A stretch of DNA of 64,000 nucleotides from Streptomyces sp. HSG2 (GTDB taxonomy: Bacteria; Actinomycetota; Actinomycetes; Streptomycetales; Streptomycetaceae), in NCBI RefSeq assembly GCF_016598575.1, contig NZ_CP066801.1:5064501-5128500 (forward strand), read 5' to 3'. The stretch's first letter is position 1. Each line of letters opens with the position of its first letter. Positions 34,399-42,068 of the stretch are shown here, piece after piece. A program made the translations under genes and the position numbers. A model generated the notes under the pieces. That model was not told where the DNA came from, did no database searches, and saw only the letters and a program-made list of their open reading frames with translations.

Positions 34399-35994
34399 GG
34401 GATGAGCGGCGCCATGGTGGAGGATGTGGCGGGCGGGCACCGTCGGATGGACGTCGAAGCGCGGCGCGTTGCTCGCCGCGACCTCGAGGCGGACGCGGTG
34501 GCCTGGGCCAAAGACATGGGCGAGCGCACCGAGCGAGACGGTGACCTCGACCGGCCCCGCCTGCCCGGATCCCGCCGCTCCCGCCTCCAGCCGCCGCACC
34601 CCGTCGCACAGCAGCTCCGCCCGGCCGTCGGGGTGGACGTCGACGAGCTTGCCGTTGACGTCCGCCCCGGCGGCGTCCGGGGTGACGTACGCCGTCAAGG
34701 CGGCGTCGCCGACGACGGTCAGCGCCGCGGTCAGCCGCTCGCCGGTGAAGCACAGCACGTCGGGGCGCCGCTCCACCTCCCGTTGGTCGAGCGGACCGCA
34801 GTCGCCGCCGGTGAACTGGCCGGGCAGGGCGGTGGCCCCGCCGGTCGTGGGCACGGGATCGGCCGGGTCGTGCCGAATCCGGTCGACGCCCGGCGTCGCC
34901 GGGGCCGGACCGGACGTCAGACCGTGGCCGCCCAGGTGCAGGACGAGGTCCTCCGTGCCGGGGACCGGCCAGTCGGGGAAGGTCCGCCAGGCGTCGTCGC
35001 CCGTGACGAAGAGCCGCACGGGGTCGGGCTCCGGACCGTCCAGGCGCCGCCGAAGATGCCGGTCGAAATGCTCCAGATGAAGGCCGGTGACGTCGACGCT
35101 GTTCTCGTCCGCTGCCAGTCCGAATCGACGCTGCGGAAACACCCCGCCCGTGACGCAATGCGACCACGGCCCCACCACGAGCCGCGACGCGCGCCCGCAT
35201 TCCCGAATTCCCCGGTAATTCTCCAGGGCGCCGTCGAGGAAGATGTCGTACCACCCCGTGAGGTGCAGCGTCGGGACCTCGATCGTCGGATAGGACTCGC
35301 GGGGCGCCGCGCGCCGCCAGTAGGCGTGGCCGCCGGGATGCTCGCGCCACTCCCGGTAGTACGGGGCCAGCCGATCGAGCAGCTCCGCCGCCCCGTCGGG
35401 GTCGCGGTAGAGCTGATCGACGCGATCGACGGCGTCGGCCACCTCGGCCCGGTCGGCGGGGCCGAGACCGGCTCCGTCCAAGAGCAGGTCGTACAGCACC
35501 CAGTACATCAGGAAGCCCGACTGGAAGGCGCCGCCCCGACGGGTCCAGCCCTCGTCGAAGCCCGACCCGGCCACATGCGGGACGATCGCGCCCAGACCGG
35601 GCGGGCGTTCGCCCGCCGCGAGCAGCGCCGCCATCGCCTCGTAGGAGCGCCCGAACATCCCGACGGAGCCGTCGCACCAGCCCTGTGCCGCCGCCCAGGC
35701 GACCGTGTCCGCGCCGTCCGCGGCCTCATGCCAGTACGGCTCGAAGGCCCCGTCGGAGCCGAACCGGCCGCGCACCTCCTGCACCAGGAGGGCGTACCCG
35801 GAACGCACCAGGCGCAGGCCGTCGACGGACGCGCCCCCCGGTGCGCCGGACTTGCCGTAGGGAGTCCGGCGCACCAGTACCGGTACCGGGTCCGAGGTGT
35901 CGGGGCGGTAGAGGTCCGCGTTCAATAGCGTGCCGTCGCGCATCGGCATTTTCAGGTCGGTATCCACAAGAATTCGCACTCGGTCATATTCCAT
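34363..35994 (-). CDS. CocE/NonD-family serine hydrolase (X-Pro dipeptidyl-peptidase-like)
   Basis: A 543-aa alpha/beta hydrolase plus C-terminal jelly-roll. The opening KMPMRDGTLLNADLYRP is characteristic, the nucleophile elbow is GMFGRSYEAM and the late His is in GPWSHCV. Such enzymes cleave esters or amides such as cocaine or acylated antibiotics. ATG 35994 is chosen; GTG 36012 in the same frame is the alternative, and neither has a clear ribosome site. Its start is only 19 bp from the divergent A-domain gene, so the promoters must overlap coding sequence. It may trim or inactivate the pathway product. Confidence 0.8.
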   Translation of the reverse strand: MEYDRVRILVDTDLKMPMRDGTLLNADLYRPDTSDPVPVLVRRTPYGKSGAPGGASVDGLRLVRSGYALLVQEVRGRFGSDGAFEPYWHEAADGADTVAWAAAQGWCDGSVGMFGRSYEAMAALLAAGERPPGLGAIVPHVAGSGFDEGWTRRGGAFQSGFLMYWVLYDLLLDGAGLGPADRAEVADAVDRVDQLYRDPDGAAELLDRLAPYYREWREHPGGHAYWRRAAPRESYPTIEVPTLHLTGWYDIFLDGALENYRGIRECGRASRLVVGPWSHCVTGGVFPQRRFGLAADENSVDVTGLHLEHFDRHLRRRLDGPEPDPVRLFVTGDDAWRTFPDWPVPGTEDLVLHLGGHGLTSGPAPATPGVDRIRHDPADPVPTTGGATALPGQFTGGDCGPLDQREVERRPDVLCFTGERLTAALTVVGDAALTAYVTPDAAGADVNGKLVDVHPDGRAELLCDGVRRLEAGAAGSGQAGPVEVTVSLGALAHVFGPGHRVRLEVAASNAPRFDVHPTVPARHILHHGAAHPSRLLLKRLPGD

Positions 35995-36013
35995 CAGGAC
36001 GAGGAGAATCACA

Positions 36014-37525
36014 ATGCAGCCCAGCGGAAACCATTATCTGGAACCGTTCTTCGAGACGGCGCGTACCGACGCGACCCGCCCGGCAGTCGTCGACAACGGA
36101 CTCGTCGTCGACTACGGCACCCTCGCGGCCTGGGCGCTGGACGTCGCAAGGGCCGTCGCCCCGCGCACGGACCGCCCCCAGCCGCCGGTCGGGGTCGTCG
36201 TGCACCATTCGGCACGCGACGTCGCGGCCCTGTTGGGGGTCCTGGCCGCCGGGCGCGCCTACGTGCCCTTGGAGGCGGGTCATCCGGAAGCCCGTCTGGA
36301 GTCGCTCCTGGGTCGGCTGGGGGTCCGCGAGGCCGTGGCGACGGCGGAGAGCGGCTGGCAACCGCCGGTGAGGGACGTCATCCGGCGCCGGTGGGCGCCC
36401 GGCACGACCCCGGCGGCGACCGTGGCGCTTCCCGAATCGGGGGTGCGGCCCGGTGACCCGGCCTACGTGCTGTTCACCTCCGGCTCGACCGGCGAGCCCA
36501 AGGCGGTCGCGATGCCCCATCGGGCCCTGGCTGCCGTGGTGCCGCCACTGCGCACCCTCTACGGTGTCGACCCCCGGGCCACCGTCCTGCACTTCCACGG
36601 AGCCGGGGGCGACACCAGCCTGGAGGAGATCCTGCCGACCCTGACCGGCGGAGCCACGCTCGTCGTCGACGACCACGCTCGGGAGGGGTTCGCCCGCGTG
36701 GTCGAGGACCAGGACGTCACGGTCGCCGTGTTGCCGACCGGCTTCTGGCACAGTCTGGCCGGGGACCTGCTGCACCAGGGCGTCCGCCTTCCCCCCTCCC
36801 TGCGCACGGTGGTGATCGGCGGCGAAGCGGTGCGCGCGGACATGCTGGAGCGCTGGCGGCGGCTCGGCGCCGATGACGTGCGCCTGCTCAACACCTACGG
36901 CTCCACCGAGACGGCGCTGGTCACGCACGCGATGCAGCTCTCCGGACCGGCCGCCCCGGAGACCGGGGACCGCGGTGGCGACCTGCCCATCGGAATGCCC
37001 CTGCCGCACGTGGGACAACGTGTGGACGACACGGGCGAGCTGTACGTGTCCGGACCCGGACTTGCCCTCGGCTACCAGGGCGCCCCGGAGGCGACGGCGG
37101 CCCGGTTCGTCGAGCACGGCGGCACCCGCTGGTACCGCACCGGGGACCTGGTCTCCACGACGCCCGAGGGCGCCCTGGTGTTCCGAGGCCGATCCGACCA
37201 TCAGGTCAAGATCCGAGGCCATCGGGTGGACCTGGTCGAGGTGGAGGCGTTGGTCGGTGGGTGCGCCGGAGTGCGGGAAGTGGCCGCGGCCCGAGTGGAC
37301 CGGGCCGAACACACCACGCTGGCGGCCTTCTTCGTGGCCCTGCCCGACCACGACCCCCGGCGGGTGGCGTCGCTGGTGCGGGATCGCCTCGCCGAGCTGG
37401 CGGCCCCGCACCTGGTGCCCAGCCTGTTGGTCCCGGTAGCGGAATTGGAACGCACCCACACCGGCAAGGTGGACCGCGACGCCACCAGGGACCGAAACCT
37501 GACCACCGCCGGATCGCGCCGATGA
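36014..37525 (+). CDS. second stand-alone NRPS adenylation protein
   Basis: A 503-aa adenylation domain with GAGGAG 7 nt before ATG 36014. Motifs: YVLFTSGSTGEPKAVA (A3), GDTSLEEILPTL (A4), LNTYGSTETALV (A5), YRTGDL (A7), GRSDHQVKIRGHRVDL (A8) and HTGKVDRD (A10). Its closest relative in the window is the 16645-18177 protein. One of the two should activate beta-lysine onto the T-C protein and the other extend the beta-lysine chain, as in streptothricin. The start of the next gene overlaps its stop (ATGA). Confidence 0.82.
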   Translation: MQPSGNHYLEPFFETARTDATRPAVVDNGLVVDYGTLAAWALDVARAVAPRTDRPQPPVGVVVHHSARDVAALLGVLAAGRAYVPLEAGHPEARLESLLGRLGVREAVATAESGWQPPVRDVIRRRWAPGTTPAATVALPESGVRPGDPAYVLFTSGSTGEPKAVAMPHRALAAVVPPLRTLYGVDPRATVLHFHGAGGDTSLEEILPTLTGGATLVVDDHAREGFARVVEDQDVTVAVLPTGFWHSLAGDLLHQGVRLPPSLRTVVIGGEAVRADMLERWRRLGADDVRLLNTYGSTETALVTHAMQLSGPAAPETGDRGGDLPIGMPLPHVGQRVDDTGELYVSGPGLALGYQGAPEATAARFVEHGGTRWYRTGDLVSTTPEGALVFRGRSDHQVKIRGHRVDLVEVEALVGGCAGVREVAAARVDRAEHTTLAAFFVALPDHDPRRVASLVRDRLAELAAPHLVPSLLVPVAELERTHTGKVDRDATRDRNLTTAGSRR

Positions 37526-38481
37526 GCGCCACTACGGGCACGCGGGTCGGAGCGGCGCCGGTGGAGGCGGTCGTGACCCCGTCCGACCTCGCCGCCCACG
37601 CCTCCCGGCACCTCGGGGTGGCCCTCGACCCGACCACGGCACGAATCGACGAGAGCGGGTGGGACTTCCTCGTCACGCACCTGCGGGCGACCGACGGCAC
37701 CTGGTGGATCCTGCGGCAGCCGCGTCGCGCGGAGGCCGGGGCCCGACTGGCGGTCGAGGGGGCCGTCCTGACGGCGGTGCGCGACCGCGTACCGGTCCCC
37801 GTGCCCGACTGGCGCCTGCACACGCCCCGGTTGGTCGCCTACCCTCGACTGGCCGGCGAACCGGCGGGCGTGGAGGACCCCCACGCCCTCGTCCACGACT
37901 GGTCGATCGACCCCCTGGCCCACCCGCGGAACTACCTGGAGCCGCTCGCCCGAACTCTGTTCGCCGTGCACACCACTCCGTCGGGGGACTGCCCCGCTCC
38001 GGAGGGTCGGGAACGGACGGACGTCGGCGCCCTGCGGGCGCGCATCGCCGACCGGCTCGCCCGGGCTCGCGTCGAACTCCCTCTCCCGGAAGCGGGAGTG
38101 CGGCGTTGGGCCCGGTGGTTGGACGAGGACCGGCTGTGGCCCGAGCGGTTGACGCTCGTACACGGCGACGTCCACCCCGGACACACCCTCGTCACGCGCT
38201 CCCCGGATCGCCCGCCCACCCTCGCCGGCCTACTGGACTGGGCCAACGCCGGGGTCGGCGATCCCGCCGTCGACTTCGTCGACATGCTGTACGCCGGAGG
38301 CCCCGACGTCCTCGACCCGCTTCTGGCCGCCTACCGCGCGGCGGGCGGCGAGGTACGGAACGGTATGCGGACGCACATCCTGGCCCGCGCCTCCTTCCTC
38401 TGGGTCCACGTCGCCCTGCGTGGCCTGGACACCGGCCGCGCCGGGTGGGTGGAGACGGCGTTGGAAAGGATGGGCTCGTGA
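37522..38481 (+). CDS. macrolide/aminoglycoside phosphotransferase-family kinase
   Basis: A 319-aa kinase of the APH fold. The catalytic loop is LVHGDVHPGHTLV (Asp base; His in place of the usual Asn, as in macrolide 2'-phosphotransferases) and the metal motif is LLDWANAGVGDPAVDF. It could phosphorylate a sugar or streptolidine hydroxyl for self-protection, or act as a biosynthetic kinase. It is coupled to the A-domain gene by an ATGA overlap, so it belongs to the pathway operon. I do not associate a phosphotransferase with classical streptothricin loci. Confidence 0.78.
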   Translation: MSATTGTRVGAAPVEAVVTPSDLAAHASRHLGVALDPTTARIDESGWDFLVTHLRATDGTWWILRQPRRAEAGARLAVEGAVLTAVRDRVPVPVPDWRLHTPRLVAYPRLAGEPAGVEDPHALVHDWSIDPLAHPRNYLEPLARTLFAVHTTPSGDCPAPEGRERTDVGALRARIADRLARARVELPLPEAGVRRWARWLDEDRLWPERLTLVHGDVHPGHTLVTRSPDRPPTLAGLLDWANAGVGDPAVDFVDMLYAGGPDVLDPLLAAYRAAGGEVRNGMRTHILARASFLWVHVALRGLDTGRAGWVETALERMGS

Positions 38482-39323
38482 GCGCCCCCCGGTCGCGGAC
38501 CGCGGGCGCGGGCCGCGTGCGCACGTCGGGCCACACGCCGGCGGGCACACCGTACGTGCTGCACGGCCGCGGCGACTCCCCGGTGGTTCTGGTCGCGGGC
38601 GCCGGAGGAGCGGGCCGGATCTGGGAGAACCACCAGGTGCCCGCGCTGCTGGCCGCCGGACACCGCGTGGTCACCTTCGACCACGCGCCCGCCCGAGGAA
38701 GGTGCCCGACGGAGCTCGCCGCCTCCGTGGCCGAGTTGGTCAAGAGCCTCGGTCTGCCGCCCTGTCCCTTGGTCGGGCACTCCCTTGGAGCCATGGCGGT
38801 CCAGGAACTGCTCGTGAACGAACCCCATCGGGCGAGCGCCGCCGTGCTCGTCGCCACACGTCACCGAATCGACGCGGCGGGGGAGGGGCTGCGGCGTGCG
38901 GAGGCCGCCGTGGCCGAGGCGGGCATCCGCCTCCCGCCGGCGTACGAGGCCTTCGTCCGTCTGGTGCAGAACCTCTCGCCGAGAACACTGGCCGACGAAC
39001 GCGCGACGGCCGAATGGCTGGACCTGTTCGAGTTCGCGGCGTCGACCGGCCAGGCGATTTCGCTACGGCAGAGCCCTCCGGTCCGGCACACGATCACCGA
39101 CTACGGCGGGGTCCGGGTCCCCGTGCTCGTGGTGGGCTTCGCCGACGACGTGCTCGCGCCCGCCCCACTGGGCCGAGAGGTCGCCAGGGCCATCCCCCGG
39201 GCCCGCTACACCGAACTCGCCGACGCCGGCCACCTCGGCTTCCTGGAACGGCCGGAGACCTTCAACGCCGTACTGCTGGACTTCCTCGCGACCCTTCACC
39301 CCGGAGCGACCCGTGTGCCCTGA
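38478..39323 (+). CDS. alpha/beta hydrolase
   Basis: A 281-aa hydrolase from GTG 38478 (GTGA overlap with the kinase gene). The nucleophile elbow is LVGHSLGAMA, the acid is in VVGFADDVLAP and the His is in DAGHLGFLERP. The fold matches small-molecule esterases and lactonases. Context suggests it acts on a pathway intermediate, for instance a lactone or thioester, but no substrate can be assigned. Confidence 0.75.
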   Translation: MSAPRSRTAGAGRVRTSGHTPAGTPYVLHGRGDSPVVLVAGAGGAGRIWENHQVPALLAAGHRVVTFDHAPARGRCPTELAASVAELVKSLGLPPCPLVGHSLGAMAVQELLVNEPHRASAAVLVATRHRIDAAGEGLRRAEAAVAEAGIRLPPAYEAFVRLVQNLSPRTLADERATAEWLDLFEFAASTGQAISLRQSPPVRHTITDYGGVRVPVLVVGFADDVLAPAPLGREVARAIPRARYTELADAGHLGFLERPETFNAVLLDFLATLHPGATRVP

Positions 39324-40065
39324 GAACCTCCCCCCCACCCGGCCGCGGGTCGACGTCGTGCACGTCGGCCGGGAGGCGCCGGAGTCCTGGACGGCGGCCG
39401 TCTACCTCTGCGGCCCGACCCCGACCGACCCCGCGACGTCGTCGTGGCGCCCGGACGCGGTCGCGGCCCTGCGGTCCTCGTGGACCGGTGCCGGTCGACT
39501 GGTGGTGTTCCTCCCCGAGCCGCCGGCGGACGGGGCCTATCCCGCCTACTCGGAGCAGGTCGCCTGGGAGGAGGACGCCATGCGACGAGCGGACGTCGTC
39601 CTCTTCTGGATACCGCGACACCTTCCCCGACTCCCGGGACTGGTGTCCAACGTCAAGTGGGGCTCGTGGTGCGACTCGGGGCGCGCCGTCCTGGGGACAC
39701 CGCCCGAGGCCCACCGCATGGAGTACCTGCTCCACTTCGCCGAGGCCCTCGGCGTACCGGTGGCGTCGACGATCGAGGAAGCCGCCGGGGCCGCCCTTCG
39801 CTCGGTCGGCTCCGGCGGCGCGCGCTCCGGCGGGGAACGCGCGATCCCTCTGACGGTGTGGCGGACCGATTCCTTCCGCACGTGGTACCACCGACGTGTC
39901 GAGGCCGGCGACCGGATCCTCGATGCCCGGGTGGACTGGTACAGCCCTCCGTCGGCGCGGGACGGGGCGTCCTGGTTGCTGACGGCGACGATCCTGCCGG
40001 GCGCCGGCGGCGGCCCCACCGAGATCCGGGTGCTGGAGGCCCAGGGGCGGGGCGTGCTGATCTGA
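39313..40065 (+). CDS. nucleoside 2-deoxyribosyltransferase-like protein
   Basis: A 250-aa protein from GTG 39313, which overlaps the hydrolase gene by 11 nt (GGAG 7 nt upstream). The N-terminal 150 residues show the Nuc_deoxyrib_tr_2 pattern: AAVYLCGPTPTD, WEEDAMRRADVVLFWIP and KWGSW..SGRAVLG. The C-terminal 80 residues are a separate module with TVWRTDSFRTWYHRR that I do not recognise. It may cleave or exchange an N-glycosidic bond, which would be striking in a pathway whose product contains an N-glycoside. It is the last gene of the plus-strand operon. Confidence 0.68.
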   Translation: MCPENLPPTRPRVDVVHVGREAPESWTAAVYLCGPTPTDPATSSWRPDAVAALRSSWTGAGRLVVFLPEPPADGAYPAYSEQVAWEEDAMRRADVVLFWIPRHLPRLPGLVSNVKWGSWCDSGRAVLGTPPEAHRMEYLLHFAEALGVPVASTIEEAAGAALRSVGSGGARSGGERAIPLTVWRTDSFRTWYHRRVEAGDRILDARVDWYSPPSARDGASWLLTATILPGAGGGPTEIRVLEAQGRGVLI

Positions 40066-40141
40066 TCTCCCGGGAGGAGGCGCCGGCCGGGAGCGGGACG
40101 AACGCCCTCCGGCTCGCGCGGGCGGACACGCCCGAGGCGGA

Positions 40142-40171
40142 CCCACGCCGACCGTGACGGGCCGGCGTGGG
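40142..40171. terminator. 9-bp stem between convergent genes
   Basis: Arms CCCACGCCG (40142-40150) and CGGCGTGGG (40163-40171) pair perfectly around 12 nt in the gap between the plus-strand operon and the convergent acetyltransferase gene. A likely bidirectional terminator. Confidence 0.65.
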
Positions 40172-40181
40172 AGCCCCTCCG

Positions 40182-40751
40182 TCAGGAAAGGGAGCGAGCC
40201 ATGTACAGGGCCTGTTCACCCTGGGACTCGGTTCCCTGGTAGAGGGAGGTGTCCAGGCCGCAGAAGGAGAAGCCCCATCGCCGGTAGGCGCGGATCGCGG
40301 GGGCGTTGACATTGGTCACTTCCAACCAGAGGTGTCCGGCCTCGCGCTCACGGGCGAAGTCCACCGCCCGGCCCATCAGCCCACGGCCGATCCCCAGCCC
40401 CCGAGACTCCGGGGCGACCTCGATGTCCTCGATCGTCAGACGCCGATTCCACGCGCTGTACGAGACCATCACGAACCCCACGAGGCCGCCGGCGGGGTCG
40501 ACGGCCACGAACGTCCGGTCGTCGGAGTCCTCCACCTCCGCACCCGACTCGTCGGCGTCGTCCTCGTCGTCCTCGGGGAAGACCTTGACCAGGGGAGGGT
40601 CCACGCTCGTCTCCCGAAAGGCGAAGCCGTCCTCGCTCACGTCGACGACGAGGACGGTGTCGGTGGTGAAGGAGCCGTCGAGGGCCTCGATGGCTCCTCG
40701 GTCCTCGGGTCGCTCCGGGCGTATTTCATACTCTATGCCACATTCGCTCAT
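40182..40751 (-). CDS. sat: streptothricin N-acetyltransferase (self-resistance)
   Basis: A 189-aa GNAT enzyme that closely matches, from memory, the streptothricin acetyltransferases of producers. Marks include AIEALDGSFTTDTV, an acidic stretch EDDEDDADESG, the acetyl-CoA loop VAPESRGLGIGRGLMGRA, LEVTNVNAPAIRAYRRWGF and the terminal GEQALYM. It acetylates the beta-lysine amine of streptothricin and so protects the producer. This is the best single marker that the 13113-40751 locus makes a streptothricin-type compound. ATG 40751 has only a weak ribosome site. Confidence 0.92.
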   Translation of the reverse strand: MSECGIEYEIRPERPEDRGAIEALDGSFTTDTVLVVDVSEDGFAFRETSVDPPLVKVFPEDDEDDADESGAEVEDSDDRTFVAVDPAGGLVGFVMVSYSAWNRRLTIEDIEVAPESRGLGIGRGLMGRAVDFAREREAGHLWLEVTNVNAPAIRAYRRWGFSFCGLDTSLYQGTESQGEQALYMARSLS

Positions 40752-41073
40752 GATGATCCAAGACTACGACGTCATGGTTCGTCCCGGTTCCCGCGGTAGC
40801 TCGTCCCCTCGCCTCGGTGCGCGTCGAAGCGGACCGTCGGCGGGTGGTCGTTCCAGGCGGAGGCGGGCAGCTCGCGAGCGTCGCGGGTGAATCGTCACGC
40901 CCGCGGACGGCGAGCGCGCGAGGGTGTGCGCCGGTCCTCCGGGCGTCCGGCGATCGCGCGCCACGCGGATACCCGCCGACACGGCCCCGCGGCACGGGCC
41001 CCCGGGATCCGGACTCCGATGGCGTGAGGCGCGTGTGCTCGTCACGGTCGGGCCATGGCGTACCGTGCCGTCC
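40752..41073. promoter_or_regulatory. divergent gap between acetyltransferase and response regulator
   Basis: A 322-bp gap with both promoters expected inside. The AT-richest bases are next to the acetyltransferase start (40749-40785). No repeat or hairpin stands out, and it marks the right border of the streptothricin-type locus. Confidence 0.4.
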
Positions 41074-41880
41074 ATGGCACGAGTGCTCGTGGTCGAGGAC
41101 GACCAGTTCGTACGGTCCGCGCTCATTCGGCATCTCGCCGACGCCTCCCATATCGTGCGGAGCGTCGGAACCGCCCTGGAGGCGCTGCGCGAGGTGACCC
41201 ACCACTCCTTCGACCTGGTCGTCCTGGACCTGGGGCTCCCCGACCTGGACGGTGCCGAGGCGCTGAAAATGCTCCGCGGCGTCACCGACGTGCCGGTGAT
41301 CATCGCCACGGCCCGCGTCGACGAGGCGGAGATCGTCCGGCTGCTCAACGACGGGGCCGACGACTATCTGACCAAGCCCTTCTCCGGTGAGCACCTCGCC
41401 GCCCGGATGTCGGCGGTGTTGCGTCGCACGGGTACCCGTGGAGGAACCCGGCCCGCCGGCGCGATCCTGTGCGTCGGCGCTCTCCGGGTCGACCCCCTGC
41501 GTCGCCGGGTCGAACTCGACGGCCGCCCCCTCGACCTGACCCGCCGGGAATTCGACCTGCTGGCCTACTTGGCGAGTCGCCCCGGCGTGGTCGTCCCGCG
41601 TCGGGAACTGCTCGCGGAAGTGTGGCAGCAGAGCTACGGGGACGACCAGACCATCGACGTGCACCTCAGCTGGCTACGTCGCAAACTGGGCGAGACCGCC
41701 GCGCGGCCACGCTACCTGCACACCCTGCGGGGTGTCGGGGTGAAGTTGGAACCCCCCGGTCGGGAGTCCCTCGGGGGCGCGGAGACCGCCGGCGACGCCC
41801 GGGACGCCGATCCCCCCGAGAGCGCCGAGGACGCCGGGGCGAGTGAGGACCACGAGGGTCGGGGCGGCGGGCCACGATGA
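41074..41880 (+). CDS. OmpR/PhoB-family response regulator, orphan
   Basis: A 268-aa response regulator. The receiver domain (1-120) has the acidic pocket VVEDDQF, phospho-acceptor Asp52 (VVLDLGLPDLDG) and LTKPF Lys. The winged-helix domain (about 130-225) has FDLLAYLASRPGVVVPRREL and TIDVHLSWLRRKLGE. A 40-residue acidic tail follows. No histidine kinase gene is adjacent within the window, so its partner is elsewhere. A regulatory link to the flanking loci is not shown. Confidence 0.88.
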   Translation: MARVLVVEDDQFVRSALIRHLADASHIVRSVGTALEALREVTHHSFDLVVLDLGLPDLDGAEALKMLRGVTDVPVIIATARVDEAEIVRLLNDGADDYLTKPFSGEHLAARMSAVLRRTGTRGGTRPAGAILCVGALRVDPLRRRVELDGRPLDLTRREFDLLAYLASRPGVVVPRRELLAEVWQQSYGDDQTIDVHLSWLRRKLGETAARPRYLHTLRGVGVKLEPPGRESLGGAETAGDARDADPPESAEDAGASEDHEGRGGGPR

Positions 41881-42068
41881 GGGCGGGCCCTGGTCGCGGT
41901 GGCCGCGGCGACCGCGCGCCGTCCACGACCGACGGTGTTAATCGGCCCCGATGGCATCCTTAAGGGCGCCTTAACGGTTGCGGAGATCGTCCCTTTCACG
42001 CCTTTCGCCCGTTGTCGCGTGGCTAGCGTGCGGAGCGTCCGAATCCGACACTCACAGGCAGGATCCCG
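41881..42068. promoter_or_regulatory. intergenic region before the chitinase gene
   Basis: A 188-bp gap. A short stem (GGTCGC 41892-41897 with GCGACC 41908-41913) may end the regulator transcript. The palindrome TTAAGG-GCG-CCTTAA at 41960-41974 lies in an AT-richer patch about 95 bp upstream of the chitinase ATG and is a candidate operator. Confidence 0.5.
41960..41974. promoter_or_regulatory. TTAAGG/CCTTAA palindrome upstream of the chitinase gene
   Basis: A perfect 6-bp inverted repeat with a 3-nt centre, unusually AT-rich for this genome, 95 bp before the chitinase start. It does not match the DasR box I know from Streptomyces chitinase promoters, so another regulator would be involved. 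Confidence 0.45.
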
